Assembly (NCBI GenBank): GCA_003157895.1
Contig: PMKW01000141.1
Coordinates: 2,379 to 10,667, forward strand
DNA length: 8,289 bases
Direction: 5' to 3'
Origin: Methanoregula sp.
GTDB taxonomy: Archaea; Halobacteriota; Methanomicrobia; Methanomicrobiales; Methanospirillaceae
Shown here: piece after piece, positions 1-6,622 of the stretch
Layout of the letters: each line of letters opens with the position of its first letter
Position numbering within the stretch: the stretch's first letter is position 1
Notes under the pieces: generated by a model
Databases searched by the model: none
Told to the model about the DNA's origin: nothing
Seen by the model: the letters and a program-made list of their open reading frames with translations, nothing else
Made by a program: the position numbers and the translations under genes

Positions 1-59
1 GTTACTGGCAAATAAAACATTCACTCATGGCAATCACCATGAATATTCGTTGGAATGGA

Positions 60-76
60 GAATATAAAAAATATTC
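60..76 (+). promoter_or_regulatory. TATA-like box within a perfect dyad, upstream of the DUF2115-like gene
   Basis: The A/T-rich core (AATATAAAAAATAT, 61-74) resembles an archaeal TATA box. It lies inside a perfect inverted repeat: GAATAT (60-65), a five-A spacer, and ATATTC (71-76). A start site about 25 nt downstream would fall near 94 and give a leader of about 60 nt before the ATG at 155. A repressor bound to the dyad would cover the TATA element, but that is inference. A second weaker A/T-rich stretch (101-111) could serve instead. Confidence 0.4.
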
Positions 77-154
77 CTGCACCACATTGTCAGATTCGCA
101 AAAATCTATAAGGATGAGCCCGGAAACCTGTTATCCGGAGATCGTATCCTTTCC

Positions 155-835
155 ATGTCCCCTTTTTATTCTGGACGTAAAAATCCTGGTAAGGCTGAAG
201 AACATACTGAACAGATCGCAAAGGAATGCCGGGATCTTCAGCTCGCTGCTACCTGCGGCGAACTTGGTGCAAGAATTGCCGTTCTCGTGCTGAGGCATCC
301 CCTCTCTTATATCCAGCAGATGAAACGGAATTTTGGTAAAAAGGTTCAGGAACTTACACCAGAATACCGGGAGAGGCTGACACAAAAGATCAACGAGCAC
401 CTGCTTGGTACCTACCAGACCATCCGGCTCCGGCACCAGCAGGGATCATTCGGTGCGATGAGGGATCCGGTCACGCCCCATCAGAAATCCTACTGGGATA
501 TGGTGATCGGCCAGTGCACTGCTGCCGGCGAAAACAATCCCCGCATACGCTTCCTCAACTACCTGCTCGCAGCCTTCTGCATGTTTGTTCTTAATGAACC
601 GGGCCACCCGGTCGGCACACCATTTCCCGGAGGAGATACCGTGCAGCTGATCAATGGGATATACTACTGTCCGGTACGGGAGAAGGCCGGTGACGTGGAC
701 TCTGCCCTCTGCCCGTTTTGTCCTGCATGTCAGACCCCCTTAATTGGGTACCTCCGGCCCCCGGTCAATGGCAGTAAGCAACGGAAACAGGAGTTCATCG
801 ATAACTGCTACCGGTACCATAACTTCAACGGATAA
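155..835 (+). CDS. DUF2115/UPF0305-like protein of unknown function
   Basis: A 226-residue soluble protein with no signal peptide or clear membrane span. It looks like the DUF2115 (UPF0305) family, which is known mainly from methanogens and has no established function; the family call is from memory of its pattern. The N-terminal half is helical and charged (LTPEYRERLTQKINEHLLGTY, about residues 68-88). A central segment contains YWDMVIGQC (113-121). The C-terminal part has a cysteine cluster: Cys172 in YYCPVRE, then Cys186, Cys189 and Cys192 spaced C-x2-C-x2-C, which could bind zinc or an Fe-S centre. The ATG at 155 is the first conventional start in frame, with only a distant GGAG (137-140) ahead of it. 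The frame is open back to 68 without ATG, GTG or TTG, so the N-terminus is uncertain. It lies 165 nt upstream of ppk1, and A/T-rich promoter-like sequence between them suggests a separate transcript. Confidence 0.65.
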   Translation: MSPFYSGRKNPGKAEEHTEQIAKECRDLQLAATCGELGARIAVLVLRHPLSYIQQMKRNFGKKVQELTPEYRERLTQKINEHLLGTYQTIRLRHQQGSFGAMRDPVTPHQKSYWDMVIGQCTAAGENNPRIRFLNYLLAAFCMFVLNEPGHPVGTPFPGGDTVQLINGIYYCPVREKAGDVDSALCPFCPACQTPLIGYLRPPVNGSKQRKQEFIDNCYRYHNFNG

Positions 836-858
836 TCCCTGGCGGGACTTAAAAAAAC

Positions 859-931
859 TCTTAATATATGATGAGGTGCATTTCCTGATAATATCCAAAA
901 ACCGATTAATCGACGGAGAATTTATTTTATG
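859..931 (+). promoter_or_regulatory. Promoter region of the polyphosphate operon with a palindrome
   Basis: The intergenic stretch 836-1000 holds two TATA-like elements: CTTAATATAT (859-868) and TTTATTTTAT (921-930). Between them is a perfect 10-bp palindrome, CGATTAATCG (903-912), a plausible transcription-factor site just upstream of the second box. The distal box would start transcription near 890, giving a leader of about 110 nt. The proximal box would start near 950, giving about 50 nt. The sequence alone does not say which is used. Polyphosphate operons are often phosphate- or stress-regulated, but nothing here identifies the regulator. Confidence 0.4.
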
Positions 932-1000
932 CCGTGTCAATGAATAGTATTGGAACAGCGAAATATCAACCAATCCAGGATCTTTTACCGGTGTTTTGAA

Positions 1001-3103
1001 ATGAATGCTATGCAACTCCTTGCTGACAATCCCTCTCTTTACATCAACCGGGAATTGAGCTGGATACGGTTCAACCGGCACGTGCTGGACGAAGCCCGGG
1101 ATAAGAGTCACCCGTTGCTGGAACGCGTGAAATTCCTTGCCATTTTTGCCAACAATCTTGATGAATATTTTATGATCCGAATCTCGGGTCTCCAGCGCCA
1201 GCTGGCCAAAGGTGTCCTGAAGTCCCCCCCGGATGGCATGACACCTTCGCAGCAGCTGGATGCAATCCGTCATATGCTCATTCCGGAATTAGAAGCCCAG
1301 TATGATACATGGCACAAGGAGATCCTCCCACAGCTCGATGCTGCCGGCATCCATATCCACATGTATGCTGATCTTTCAGATACGCAAAAAGCAGCAATGC
1401 ATGAATTCTTTAAAAGCGAAGTCTTCCCGGTCCTGACTCCGCTCGCCTTTGACAGTTCCCACCCGTTCCCCTTCATCTCCAACCTCTCACTTAATCTCGC
1501 CATCATTATCCGCGATCCTGTAAAAAAGGAATATTTTGCCCGCGTCAAGGTCCCGACCAATCTGTTCTCGCGGCTGGTCCGGATCCCCGGTTCGGATGAA
1601 AATACGCATATCACGGATAACGACATCCACCTGATCTACATCGAAGAGATCATTGCAGCACATCTTGACATGCTCTTCCCGGGGCTGGAGGTTGTGGACT
1701 CATTTCCGTTCAGGATCACCCGGGACGCGGACCTTGAGATTGAGGTGGACGAGGCCTCGGACCTCCTGACTACCGTGGAGGAGATCATGGAGCAGCGTGC
1801 CCGGGGCAACCCCGTCCGGATAGAAATGGAATGCTCCATGCATGAGAATATCTGCCATATGCTTGAGAAAAAACTGGGGGTACCGTCCGATATGATCTAC
1901 CATGTCGGCCACCCTGTCGGCATGGCTGATCTGATGCAGCTTATGTCGCTCGATCGTCCCGATCTCAAGGATGTGCCTTTCCTTCCGTCTGTACCGGAAG
2001 ATCTGGGCGAAGGAAAAGATATTTTTGCAGCCATCCGGCAGCACGATCTCATCCTCTACCACCCGTACGACAGCTTCACTCCCGTCGTAAACCTCCTTCG
2101 CCAGGCGGCGCATGATCCGGACGTCCTTGCAATCAAGATCACGCTGTACCGGGTAGGTTCCAATTCCCCGATCGTCAATGCCCTCATGGAGGCCCGGGAG
2201 AACGGGAAAGCGGTTGCCGCATTGATCGAACTCAAGGCCCGGTTTGACGAGGAGAACAATATCGGCTGGGCCCGGGCGCTGGAGCACGAAGGGGTCCATG
2301 TGGTCTACGGTGTTGTCGGTCTCAAGGTCCATGCAAAGCTCTGCATGGTTGTCCGGCGTGAAAAAGACGGGATCCGCCGATACGTGCATCTCGGGACCGG
2401 CAATTACAATGCCACGACAAGTCGTATTTACACTGATTTCGGGTTTTTTACTGCAGACCGTGCGATTGGGGAGGATGTTGCCAACCTGTTCAATTTCCTG
2501 ACCGGATATGCACGGATCGAGGAGTACCAGAAACTGCTCGTTGCACCGGTTACTCTGCGTAACGGGATCATCGACCGCATTGACCGGGAGATTGCATGCC
2601 ACCGTAAGAAAGGGGACGGGCACCTCATCTTCAAGATGAATGCCCTTGTTGACCCGCTCTGTATTGCAGCCCTGTACCGGGCATCCCGGGCCGGCGTGAA
2701 AGTGGAGCTGCAGGTACGGGGGATATGCTGTCTCCGTCCCGGTATCAAGGGGGTCAGCGAGAACATCACGGTCAGTGCGATTGTTGGAAGATTCCTCGAA
2801 CATGCCCGGATATATTATTTCCATAACAGCGGAAAAGAAGAGGTATATCTCGGCAGTGCCGACCTGATGCCGCGGAACCTTGATCGGCGGGTTGAGGTTC
2901 TTTTTCCTGTCGAAAATCCGGTCATCAGGGATGCAATTGTCACACAGATCCTGCCGGCACAGTTGCACGATACAGTCAAGCTCCGCTCTATGCAGGCTGA
3001 TGGAACCTACTGCCGTGTTCATCCCGCACCGGATACGGAGCCGCTGAATGTCCAGACATGGATGATGAACCACCGGGGATCATGGTATGACCGTGCCCGG
3101 TAA
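1001..3103 (+). CDS. ppk1: Polyphosphate kinase 1
   Basis: PPK1 reversibly transfers the ATP gamma-phosphate onto a growing polyphosphate chain. With the ATG at 1001 the protein has 700 residues, close to the 688 of E. coli Ppk. The N-terminal domain has LYINRELSWIRFN and NNLDE (Asn51-Glu55, the adenine-pocket region). The phospholipase-D-like C-terminal domains carry YRVGSNS (Arg384), ELKARFDEENN (Arg414), GLKVHAKL with His444 (equivalent to phospho-accepting E. coli His435), GTGNYN, and FLEHARIYYF with His601 (equivalent to E. coli His592). GSADLMPRNLDRRVEV follows. All key residues are present, so it should be active. The ATG at 1001 is preferred because GGTG (990-993) lies 7 nt upstream and the protein then begins at the usual distance from the conserved block. 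An in-frame TTG at 950 would add 17 unsupported residues. It is the first gene of the operon, and its 3' end overlaps the next gene by 17 nt. Confidence 0.97.
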   Translation: MNAMQLLADNPSLYINRELSWIRFNRHVLDEARDKSHPLLERVKFLAIFANNLDEYFMIRISGLQRQLAKGVLKSPPDGMTPSQQLDAIRHMLIPELEAQYDTWHKEILPQLDAAGIHIHMYADLSDTQKAAMHEFFKSEVFPVLTPLAFDSSHPFPFISNLSLNLAIIIRDPVKKEYFARVKVPTNLFSRLVRIPGSDENTHITDNDIHLIYIEEIIAAHLDMLFPGLEVVDSFPFRITRDADLEIEVDEASDLLTTVEEIMEQRARGNPVRIEMECSMHENICHMLEKKLGVPSDMIYHVGHPVGMADLMQLMSLDRPDLKDVPFLPSVPEDLGEGKDIFAAIRQHDLILYHPYDSFTPVVNLLRQAAHDPDVLAIKITLYRVGSNSPIVNALMEARENGKAVAALIELKARFDEENNIGWARALEHEGVHVVYGVVGLKVHAKLCMVVRREKDGIRRYVHLGTGNYNATTSRIYTDFGFFTADRAIGEDVANLFNFLTGYARIEEYQKLLVAPVTLRNGIIDRIDREIACHRKKGDGHLIFKMNALVDPLCIAALYRASRAGVKVELQVRGICCLRPGIKGVSENITVSAIVGRFLEHARIYYFHNSGKEEVYLGSADLMPRNLDRRVEVLFPVENPVIRDAIVTQILPAQLHDTVKLRSMQADGTYCRVHPAPDTEPLNVQTWMMNHRGSWYDRAR

Positions 3104-4700
3104 TTTTACGACCCCCCATACCGGGTTGTGCTGGTACGCGGAACAGAAACTGCCATGTCTCCTTGACGCATTTACCAGCGAGATTGCCGGTGTGAAAGAA
3201 GCGCAGGATATCGAGTATATTCACCGCATGCGGGTTGCATCCCGGAGGCTCCGTGCTGCACTTCCCCTTTTCCGGATGTGCTTTCCGGATAAACAGCTCC
3301 TGAATTGGATGCAGGAGATTACAAAGATAACCCGATCTCTCGGCGATGCCCGGGATGCGGATGTTCAGATCGCCTTTCTCCGGAAAACATTAAAAAAAAT
3401 ACAAAAAATTACAGTCATGCAGAATGAAAGTTCACCGGCAGATCAACCATCAATGGAACCTGCCATCCGGTTTCTGCTTCCGGCATTGCAGAAAAAACGG
3501 AATGTCTTCCAGAAACGTGTTCTGTCAGCAATTTACGGGCTGGAAAAAAGCCAGGTTACTGATGAGATGCATCTGGTGTTCACCACTCTCGAAAGTGAAC
3601 TCCGGGCAACCCATAAAAAACCATCCCTCTATGGAATTCCTCCGGTTGCAGCGCTCCGCATCGGGAAACGGCTTTCAACCCTCCTGTCATATGAACCCTG
3701 GGTATTCCACCCGGAAGCAGTAGCGGAGCACCATGCCACCCGTATTGCCGCAAAAAAACTCCGATATACCCTGGAGATCTATGGTTCCATCTACCGGAAC
3801 AATCTGGAAAAACCCCTTGCACGGGTAAAAAAAATTCAGGAAATCCTTGGGGATATCCATGACTGCGATGTGTGGATCGATCAGATCACTACTCTCCTGT
3901 TACGGGAGCGATCACTCTTCCGTTCCGGAAAAGGAACGAAACGGCCTGATACTGCAACCCTGTCCAGTCTTAAGATCCTGCTCCGTGACCGGGAGACTGA
4001 AAGAAAACGGCGCTACCGGCAGTTTGTAAGATACTGGCAGGCACTTGCACGGGCAAAGCTCTGGGAGAAACTCAGACAGACCCTGGATTCGGGCAGGAAG
4101 GTAATGTACCGGCCGCGATCACCATACTCAGACCTTTACGCAACGGACGCCGTCCGTCACCTTGCGCAGGAATATCCCGATGGACAGCCCCACAGCCGGC
4201 ATGTCACTGCACTCGCGCTCAGGCTGTTTGACGATTTGCACTCCCTGCACAACCTCAAACCGCATGACCGTTCCCTGCTCGAATGGGCAGGCCTGCTGCA
4301 CGACATCGGCTGGAAGTCCGGGCAGACAGGACATAACCGTTATGGGGCGGAGAGGGTATTCTCCGATGAGACACTTCCGTTCGATCTTGAGGAACGCGGG
4401 ATTCTCGCTTTCATTGTCCTCTCGCATCGGGGAAAAGTCCGGCTCACCTACCCGTATCTTGATTTTGTCTCACCGCAATACCGGAAGAACGTGCTAATGC
4501 TCGCAGCTATCCTCCGTATTGCCGACGGCCTCGATTACCTGCATACCGGATCAGTTCATGAGATTCATTGTATACAATCTACCGGTGAGGTAGCATGTAC
4601 AGTCACCGGTACCAGGGATATAACTGCGGAAAAAGAACGTGCCCAGAGTAAAGAAGACCTTTTTTTGCAGGTCTTTGAAAAGCGTCTGGTGATACGGTGA
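3087..4700 (+). CDS. CHAD domain fused to a Ppx-like C-terminal HD domain
   Basis: A 537-residue protein with no signal peptide or membrane span. Residues about 20-330 form a CHAD domain (conserved-histidine, helical, basic, known to bind polyphosphate). It shows the expected two internal repeats: His46 in YIHRMRVASRRLR followed by LGDARDADV, and His215/His216 in HHATRIAAKKLRY followed by LGDIHDCDV. Residues about 350-537 form an HD domain: His369/His372 (HSRH), LLHDIGW (His405-Asp406), GHNRYG (His416), LSHRG (His447) and ADGLD (Asp480, Asp483), so the metal ligands look intact. This half parallels the C-terminal HD region of the downstream Ppx, including a matching end (EKRLVIR against GKQLVIERIPTE). 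The start overlaps ppk1 by 17 nt, with GGGGATC about 6 nt ahead, and the stop overlaps ppx by 4 nt. The likely role is polyphosphate binding, localisation or turnover. Whether the HD domain hydrolyses anything is unknown. Confidence 0.9.
   Translation: MTVPGNFTTPHTGLCWYAEQKLPCLLDAFTSEIAGVKEAQDIEYIHRMRVASRRLRAALPLFRMCFPDKQLLNWMQEITKITRSLGDARDADVQIAFLRKTLKKIQKITVMQNESSPADQPSMEPAIRFLLPALQKKRNVFQKRVLSAIYGLEKSQVTDEMHLVFTTLESELRATHKKPSLYGIPPVAALRIGKRLSTLLSYEPWVFHPEAVAEHHATRIAAKKLRYTLEIYGSIYRNNLEKPLARVKKIQEILGDIHDCDVWIDQITTLLLRERSLFRSGKGTKRPDTATLSSLKILLRDRETERKRRYRQFVRYWQALARAKLWEKLRQTLDSGRKVMYRPRSPYSDLYATDAVRHLAQEYPDGQPHSRHVTALALRLFDDLHSLHNLKPHDRSLLEWAGLLHDIGWKSGQTGHNRYGAERVFSDETLPFDLEERGILAFIVLSHRGKVRLTYPYLDFVSPQYRKNVLMLAAILRIADGLDYLHTGSVHEIHCIQSTGEVACTVTGTRDITAEKERAQSKEDLFLQVFEKRLVIR
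4688..4693 (+). promoter_or_regulatory. Ribosome-binding site deciding the GTG start of ppx
   Basis: GGTGAT matches the 3' part of the sequence complementary to the archaeal 16S end. It lies inside the last codons of the CHAD-HD gene, 3 nt before the GTG at 4697. The stop and start share GTGA, so translational coupling is likely. Confidence 0.55.
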
Positions 4701-6274
4701 AATTGAAAAAGATCGGTCCGAACGGGCGTGTAGTCTCCTTTATCGATATCGGGACAAACTCTGTCCGCCTTCTCGTGGTCCGGCTCAACCCGAATCACTC
4801 CTACACAATCCTCACCCGACAGAAACAACAGGTGAGGCTGGGGGAAGGGGAGTTCGATGAGGAGGAGATCCAGCCGGAAGCCATCGAGCGGCTGGTCGTA
4901 GTCTGTAAGAAGTTTACCGATCTTGCACGCACATTCTCCACAGAGGAGTTTGTCGCTGTAGCCACTTCGGCCATGAGGGAGGCGGCAAACCAGAACGAGA
5001 TTCTGCACCTGCTGAGGCAGGAAGCCCAGATCGATGTCCGCGTCATCTCGGGACAGGAAGAGGCCCGGTTGATCTATCTCGGCGTGGCAAGCGGTATCCA
5101 TATCGAGGACCGTCAGGTATTTTTTATTGATATTGGCGGAGGGAGCACGGAGATTGCCGTTGGGGGTGACCGGACCTACCAGTATCTCGAAAGTTTCCGG
5201 CTCGGTGCCCTCCGGCTGTCGAACCTGTACTTTCCCCGCGAGAATACCGGTCCAGTTTCGTCAGACCAATATAAACGTGTCCAGCATCACGTCAAGGATA
5301 CAATCATCCATTCCGTCAGGAAAATTCGCGATATGAAACCGGTAATGGCCGTCGGCAGCTCGGGATCTATCATGAACCTTGCCGATATTGCCCAGAAGGC
5401 AATCCACCAGGATGGCAGCAACGGCGATCCGGTCCTTTCGGGTAAAGACCTGCAGAAAGTGATTGATCTGCTCTGCTCCCTCCCGCTCGACCAGCGCAGG
5501 AAGATACCGGGCATGAACCCGGAGCGGGCGGATATCATCATTGCCGGAGCAGCGATTCTCGATACCTTCATGAAGGAACTGGGACTCGATTCTATCCAGA
5601 CCACGGGCCGTGGCCTGCAGGATGGTCTTCTCATGGATTATCTCTCGAGAATGGACGTTTTTCCCCTGCTGGGAGAGTTGTCACCGCGTCAGCGCAGTGT
5701 GCTCCAGCTCGGCAGGTCCTGCGGGATTAATGAAGTGCATGCGCGGACCGTTACAGGTCTCGTTCTCGAACTTTTTGATTCTGCAAAAGAACAGGGCCTG
5801 CATAATTTCAGTGACAATGAACGCGAACTTCTTGAATATGCTACATTCCTTCATGATATCGGTTCGTTTATTTCCTACTCGAACCACCATGCCCATTCCT
5901 ATTATATCATAAAAAATTCCGAATTGCTGGGGTTCGACCAGAAAGAGATCACGTTTATGGCCAATATTGCCCGTTTCCACCGGAAAAAGACCTTAAGGAA
6001 AAAGGACCCGGAGGTTATGGAGCTTGAGTCCCGTGAGCGGGACACCCTTCGGGTCCTTACTACGTTTATCCGTCTGAGCGAGAGCCTTGACCGGAGCCAC
6101 ACCGCGCTTATCCAGCATGTAAAATTCACAAGAATGAACAAAGAGTGCATTCACCTCGAGGTTGTCGCCCGCGGCGACTGCCAGCTGGAGATCTGGGGTG
6201 TAGAAGCAGAAAAAAAGGCGTTTGAGAAGATCTTCGGAAAACAGCTCGTAATAGAGAGAATACCAACGGAATAA
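4697..6274 (+). CDS. ppx: Exopolyphosphatase, Ppx/GppA family, long form with HD domain
   Basis: Ppx/GppA enzymes release terminal phosphate from polyphosphate or convert pppGpp to ppGpp. At 525 residues this matches the long bacterial form (E. coli Ppx 513, GppA 494) and not the short form of about 300. The N-terminal ASKHA (actin-like) domains show the phosphate-1 loop FIDIGTNSVRLL (from residue 15), SGQEEARL with Glu121 in the catalytic glutamate position, and the phosphate-2 loop IDIGGGSTE (144-152). The C-terminal HD region (about 340-525) has His348 (VHARTV), LHDIG (His386-Asp387), NHHAH (396-400) and RLSESLDRSH. The GTG start places FIDIGTNS at the usual distance from the N-terminus and is preceded by GGTGAT. 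Next to ppk1, a polyphosphatase is the likelier role, although GppA activity cannot be excluded from sequence. It is the last gene of the operon, and a hairpin and T-runs follow. Confidence 0.95.
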   Translation: MKLKKIGPNGRVVSFIDIGTNSVRLLVVRLNPNHSYTILTRQKQQVRLGEGEFDEEEIQPEAIERLVVVCKKFTDLARTFSTEEFVAVATSAMREAANQNEILHLLRQEAQIDVRVISGQEEARLIYLGVASGIHIEDRQVFFIDIGGGSTEIAVGGDRTYQYLESFRLGALRLSNLYFPRENTGPVSSDQYKRVQHHVKDTIIHSVRKIRDMKPVMAVGSSGSIMNLADIAQKAIHQDGSNGDPVLSGKDLQKVIDLLCSLPLDQRRKIPGMNPERADIIIAGAAILDTFMKELGLDSIQTTGRGLQDGLLMDYLSRMDVFPLLGELSPRQRSVLQLGRSCGINEVHARTVTGLVLELFDSAKEQGLHNFSDNERELLEYATFLHDIGSFISYSNHHAHSYYIIKNSELLGFDQKEITFMANIARFHRKKTLRKKDPEVMELESRERDTLRVLTTFIRLSESLDRSHTALIQHVKFTRMNKECIHLEVVARGDCQLEIWGVEAEKKAFEKIFGKQLVIERIPTE

Positions 6275-6286
6275 AAACGGGGGATC

Positions 6287-6327
6287 TTTTTTACGCGCCA
6301 GGACTGGTTCCCCGGTCTGGCATTTTT
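6287..6327 (+). terminator. Terminator of the polyphosphate operon
   Basis: A T6 run (6287-6292) begins 12 nt after the ppx stop. It is followed by a hairpin: CCA (6298-6300) pairs with TGG (6318-6320), G6301 is bulged, and GACTGG (6302-6307) pairs with CCGGTC (6312-6317) around a TTCC loop with one G-T wobble. ATTTTT (6322-6327) follows directly. T-runs alone can terminate archaeal transcription, and the hairpin strengthens the call. Confidence 0.6.
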
Positions 6328-6609
6328 GATTGTCCAACGGTCAGAAGGAGGATCTCGCGATCCGTTGCTTTCATGGTATCAGCCCATCATTACCTCTTTG
6401 CTATGAACCTGAGACCTGTGGGAGATTAATGATCCTGGTATCGTTTATTACATTGTTTTTCTCTCCGGTTTCTGAACGGACATTTCCTTAAGCCGGAATG
6501 CAGGTAAACAAACCTTTCCGGCTTTGGGATGCTGACATGCCGGGAGATGAATTAAAACTCTGTTGCCGGATGTCTTTTTTGGGACTGTATGAATAGATGT
6601 TGTTTATGG
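6328..6609. other. Convergent intergenic region without a convincing gene
   Basis: This stretch lies between the 3' ends of ppx (+) and the zinc-ribbon gene (-). Only tiny open frames are present: 18 codons from the ATG at 6373 and 20 codons from the ATG at 6429, joined as TAATG, the second preceded by GGGAG. They have no recognisable product. The region does hold inverted repeats: GGATC/GATCC around a TCGC loop (6350-6363), overlapped by CAACGG/CCGTTG (6335-6340 and 6362-6367), and the stronger hairpin at 6490-6524. A T6 run lies at 6575-6580. Confidence 0.5.
6490..6524. repeat. Strong inverted repeat (hairpin) in the convergent intergenic region
   Basis: A perfect 9-bp stem, AAGCCGGAA (6490-6498) with TTCCGGCTT (6516-6524), encloses a second 4-bp stem, AGGT (6502-6505) with ACCT (6512-6515), around an AAACAA loop. 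Only TGC (6499-6501) is unpaired between the stems. It is about 100 nt beyond the zinc-ribbon stop on that gene's strand and about 215 nt beyond the ppx stop, so it is not an immediate terminator of either. It could be part of a small RNA or a backup bidirectional termination structure. Confidence 0.6.
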
Positions 6610-6616
6610 AAAAAAA
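6610..6616 (-). terminator. Oligo-T terminator of the zinc-ribbon gene
   Basis: A run of seven A on the plus strand reads as T7 on the minus strand, beginning 6 nt after the TGA stop of the zinc-ribbon gene. Such a run is sufficient for intrinsic termination in archaea. Confidence 0.5.
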
Positions 6617-6622
6617 TGAATA

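Noticed and set aside
27..293. 88-codon plus-strand frame overlapping the DUF2115-like gene
   Set aside because: More than half overlaps the better supported gene in another frame, its start lies upstream of the TATA-like box, and the product matches no family.
744..947. 67-codon plus-strand frame at the end of the DUF2115-like gene
   Set aside because: It begins with TTG inside the upstream gene, runs through the promoter region and shows no recognisable product.
950..1000. TTG start for ppk1 adding 17 residues
   Set aside because: The extension has no family support, while the ATG at 1001 has GGTG 7 nt upstream and gives the usual PPK1 N-terminus.
1700..3073. 457-codon open frame on the minus strand opposite ppk1
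   Set aside because: It lies entirely antisense to a clear ppk1 with all catalytic motifs. Its product has no recognisable family, and long antisense frames are expected opposite a codon-biased gene.
3388..3412. A-rich stretch in the CHAD gene as an internal promoter
   Set aside because: It encodes Lys-rich helix sequence and lacks a following gene start at promoter distance.
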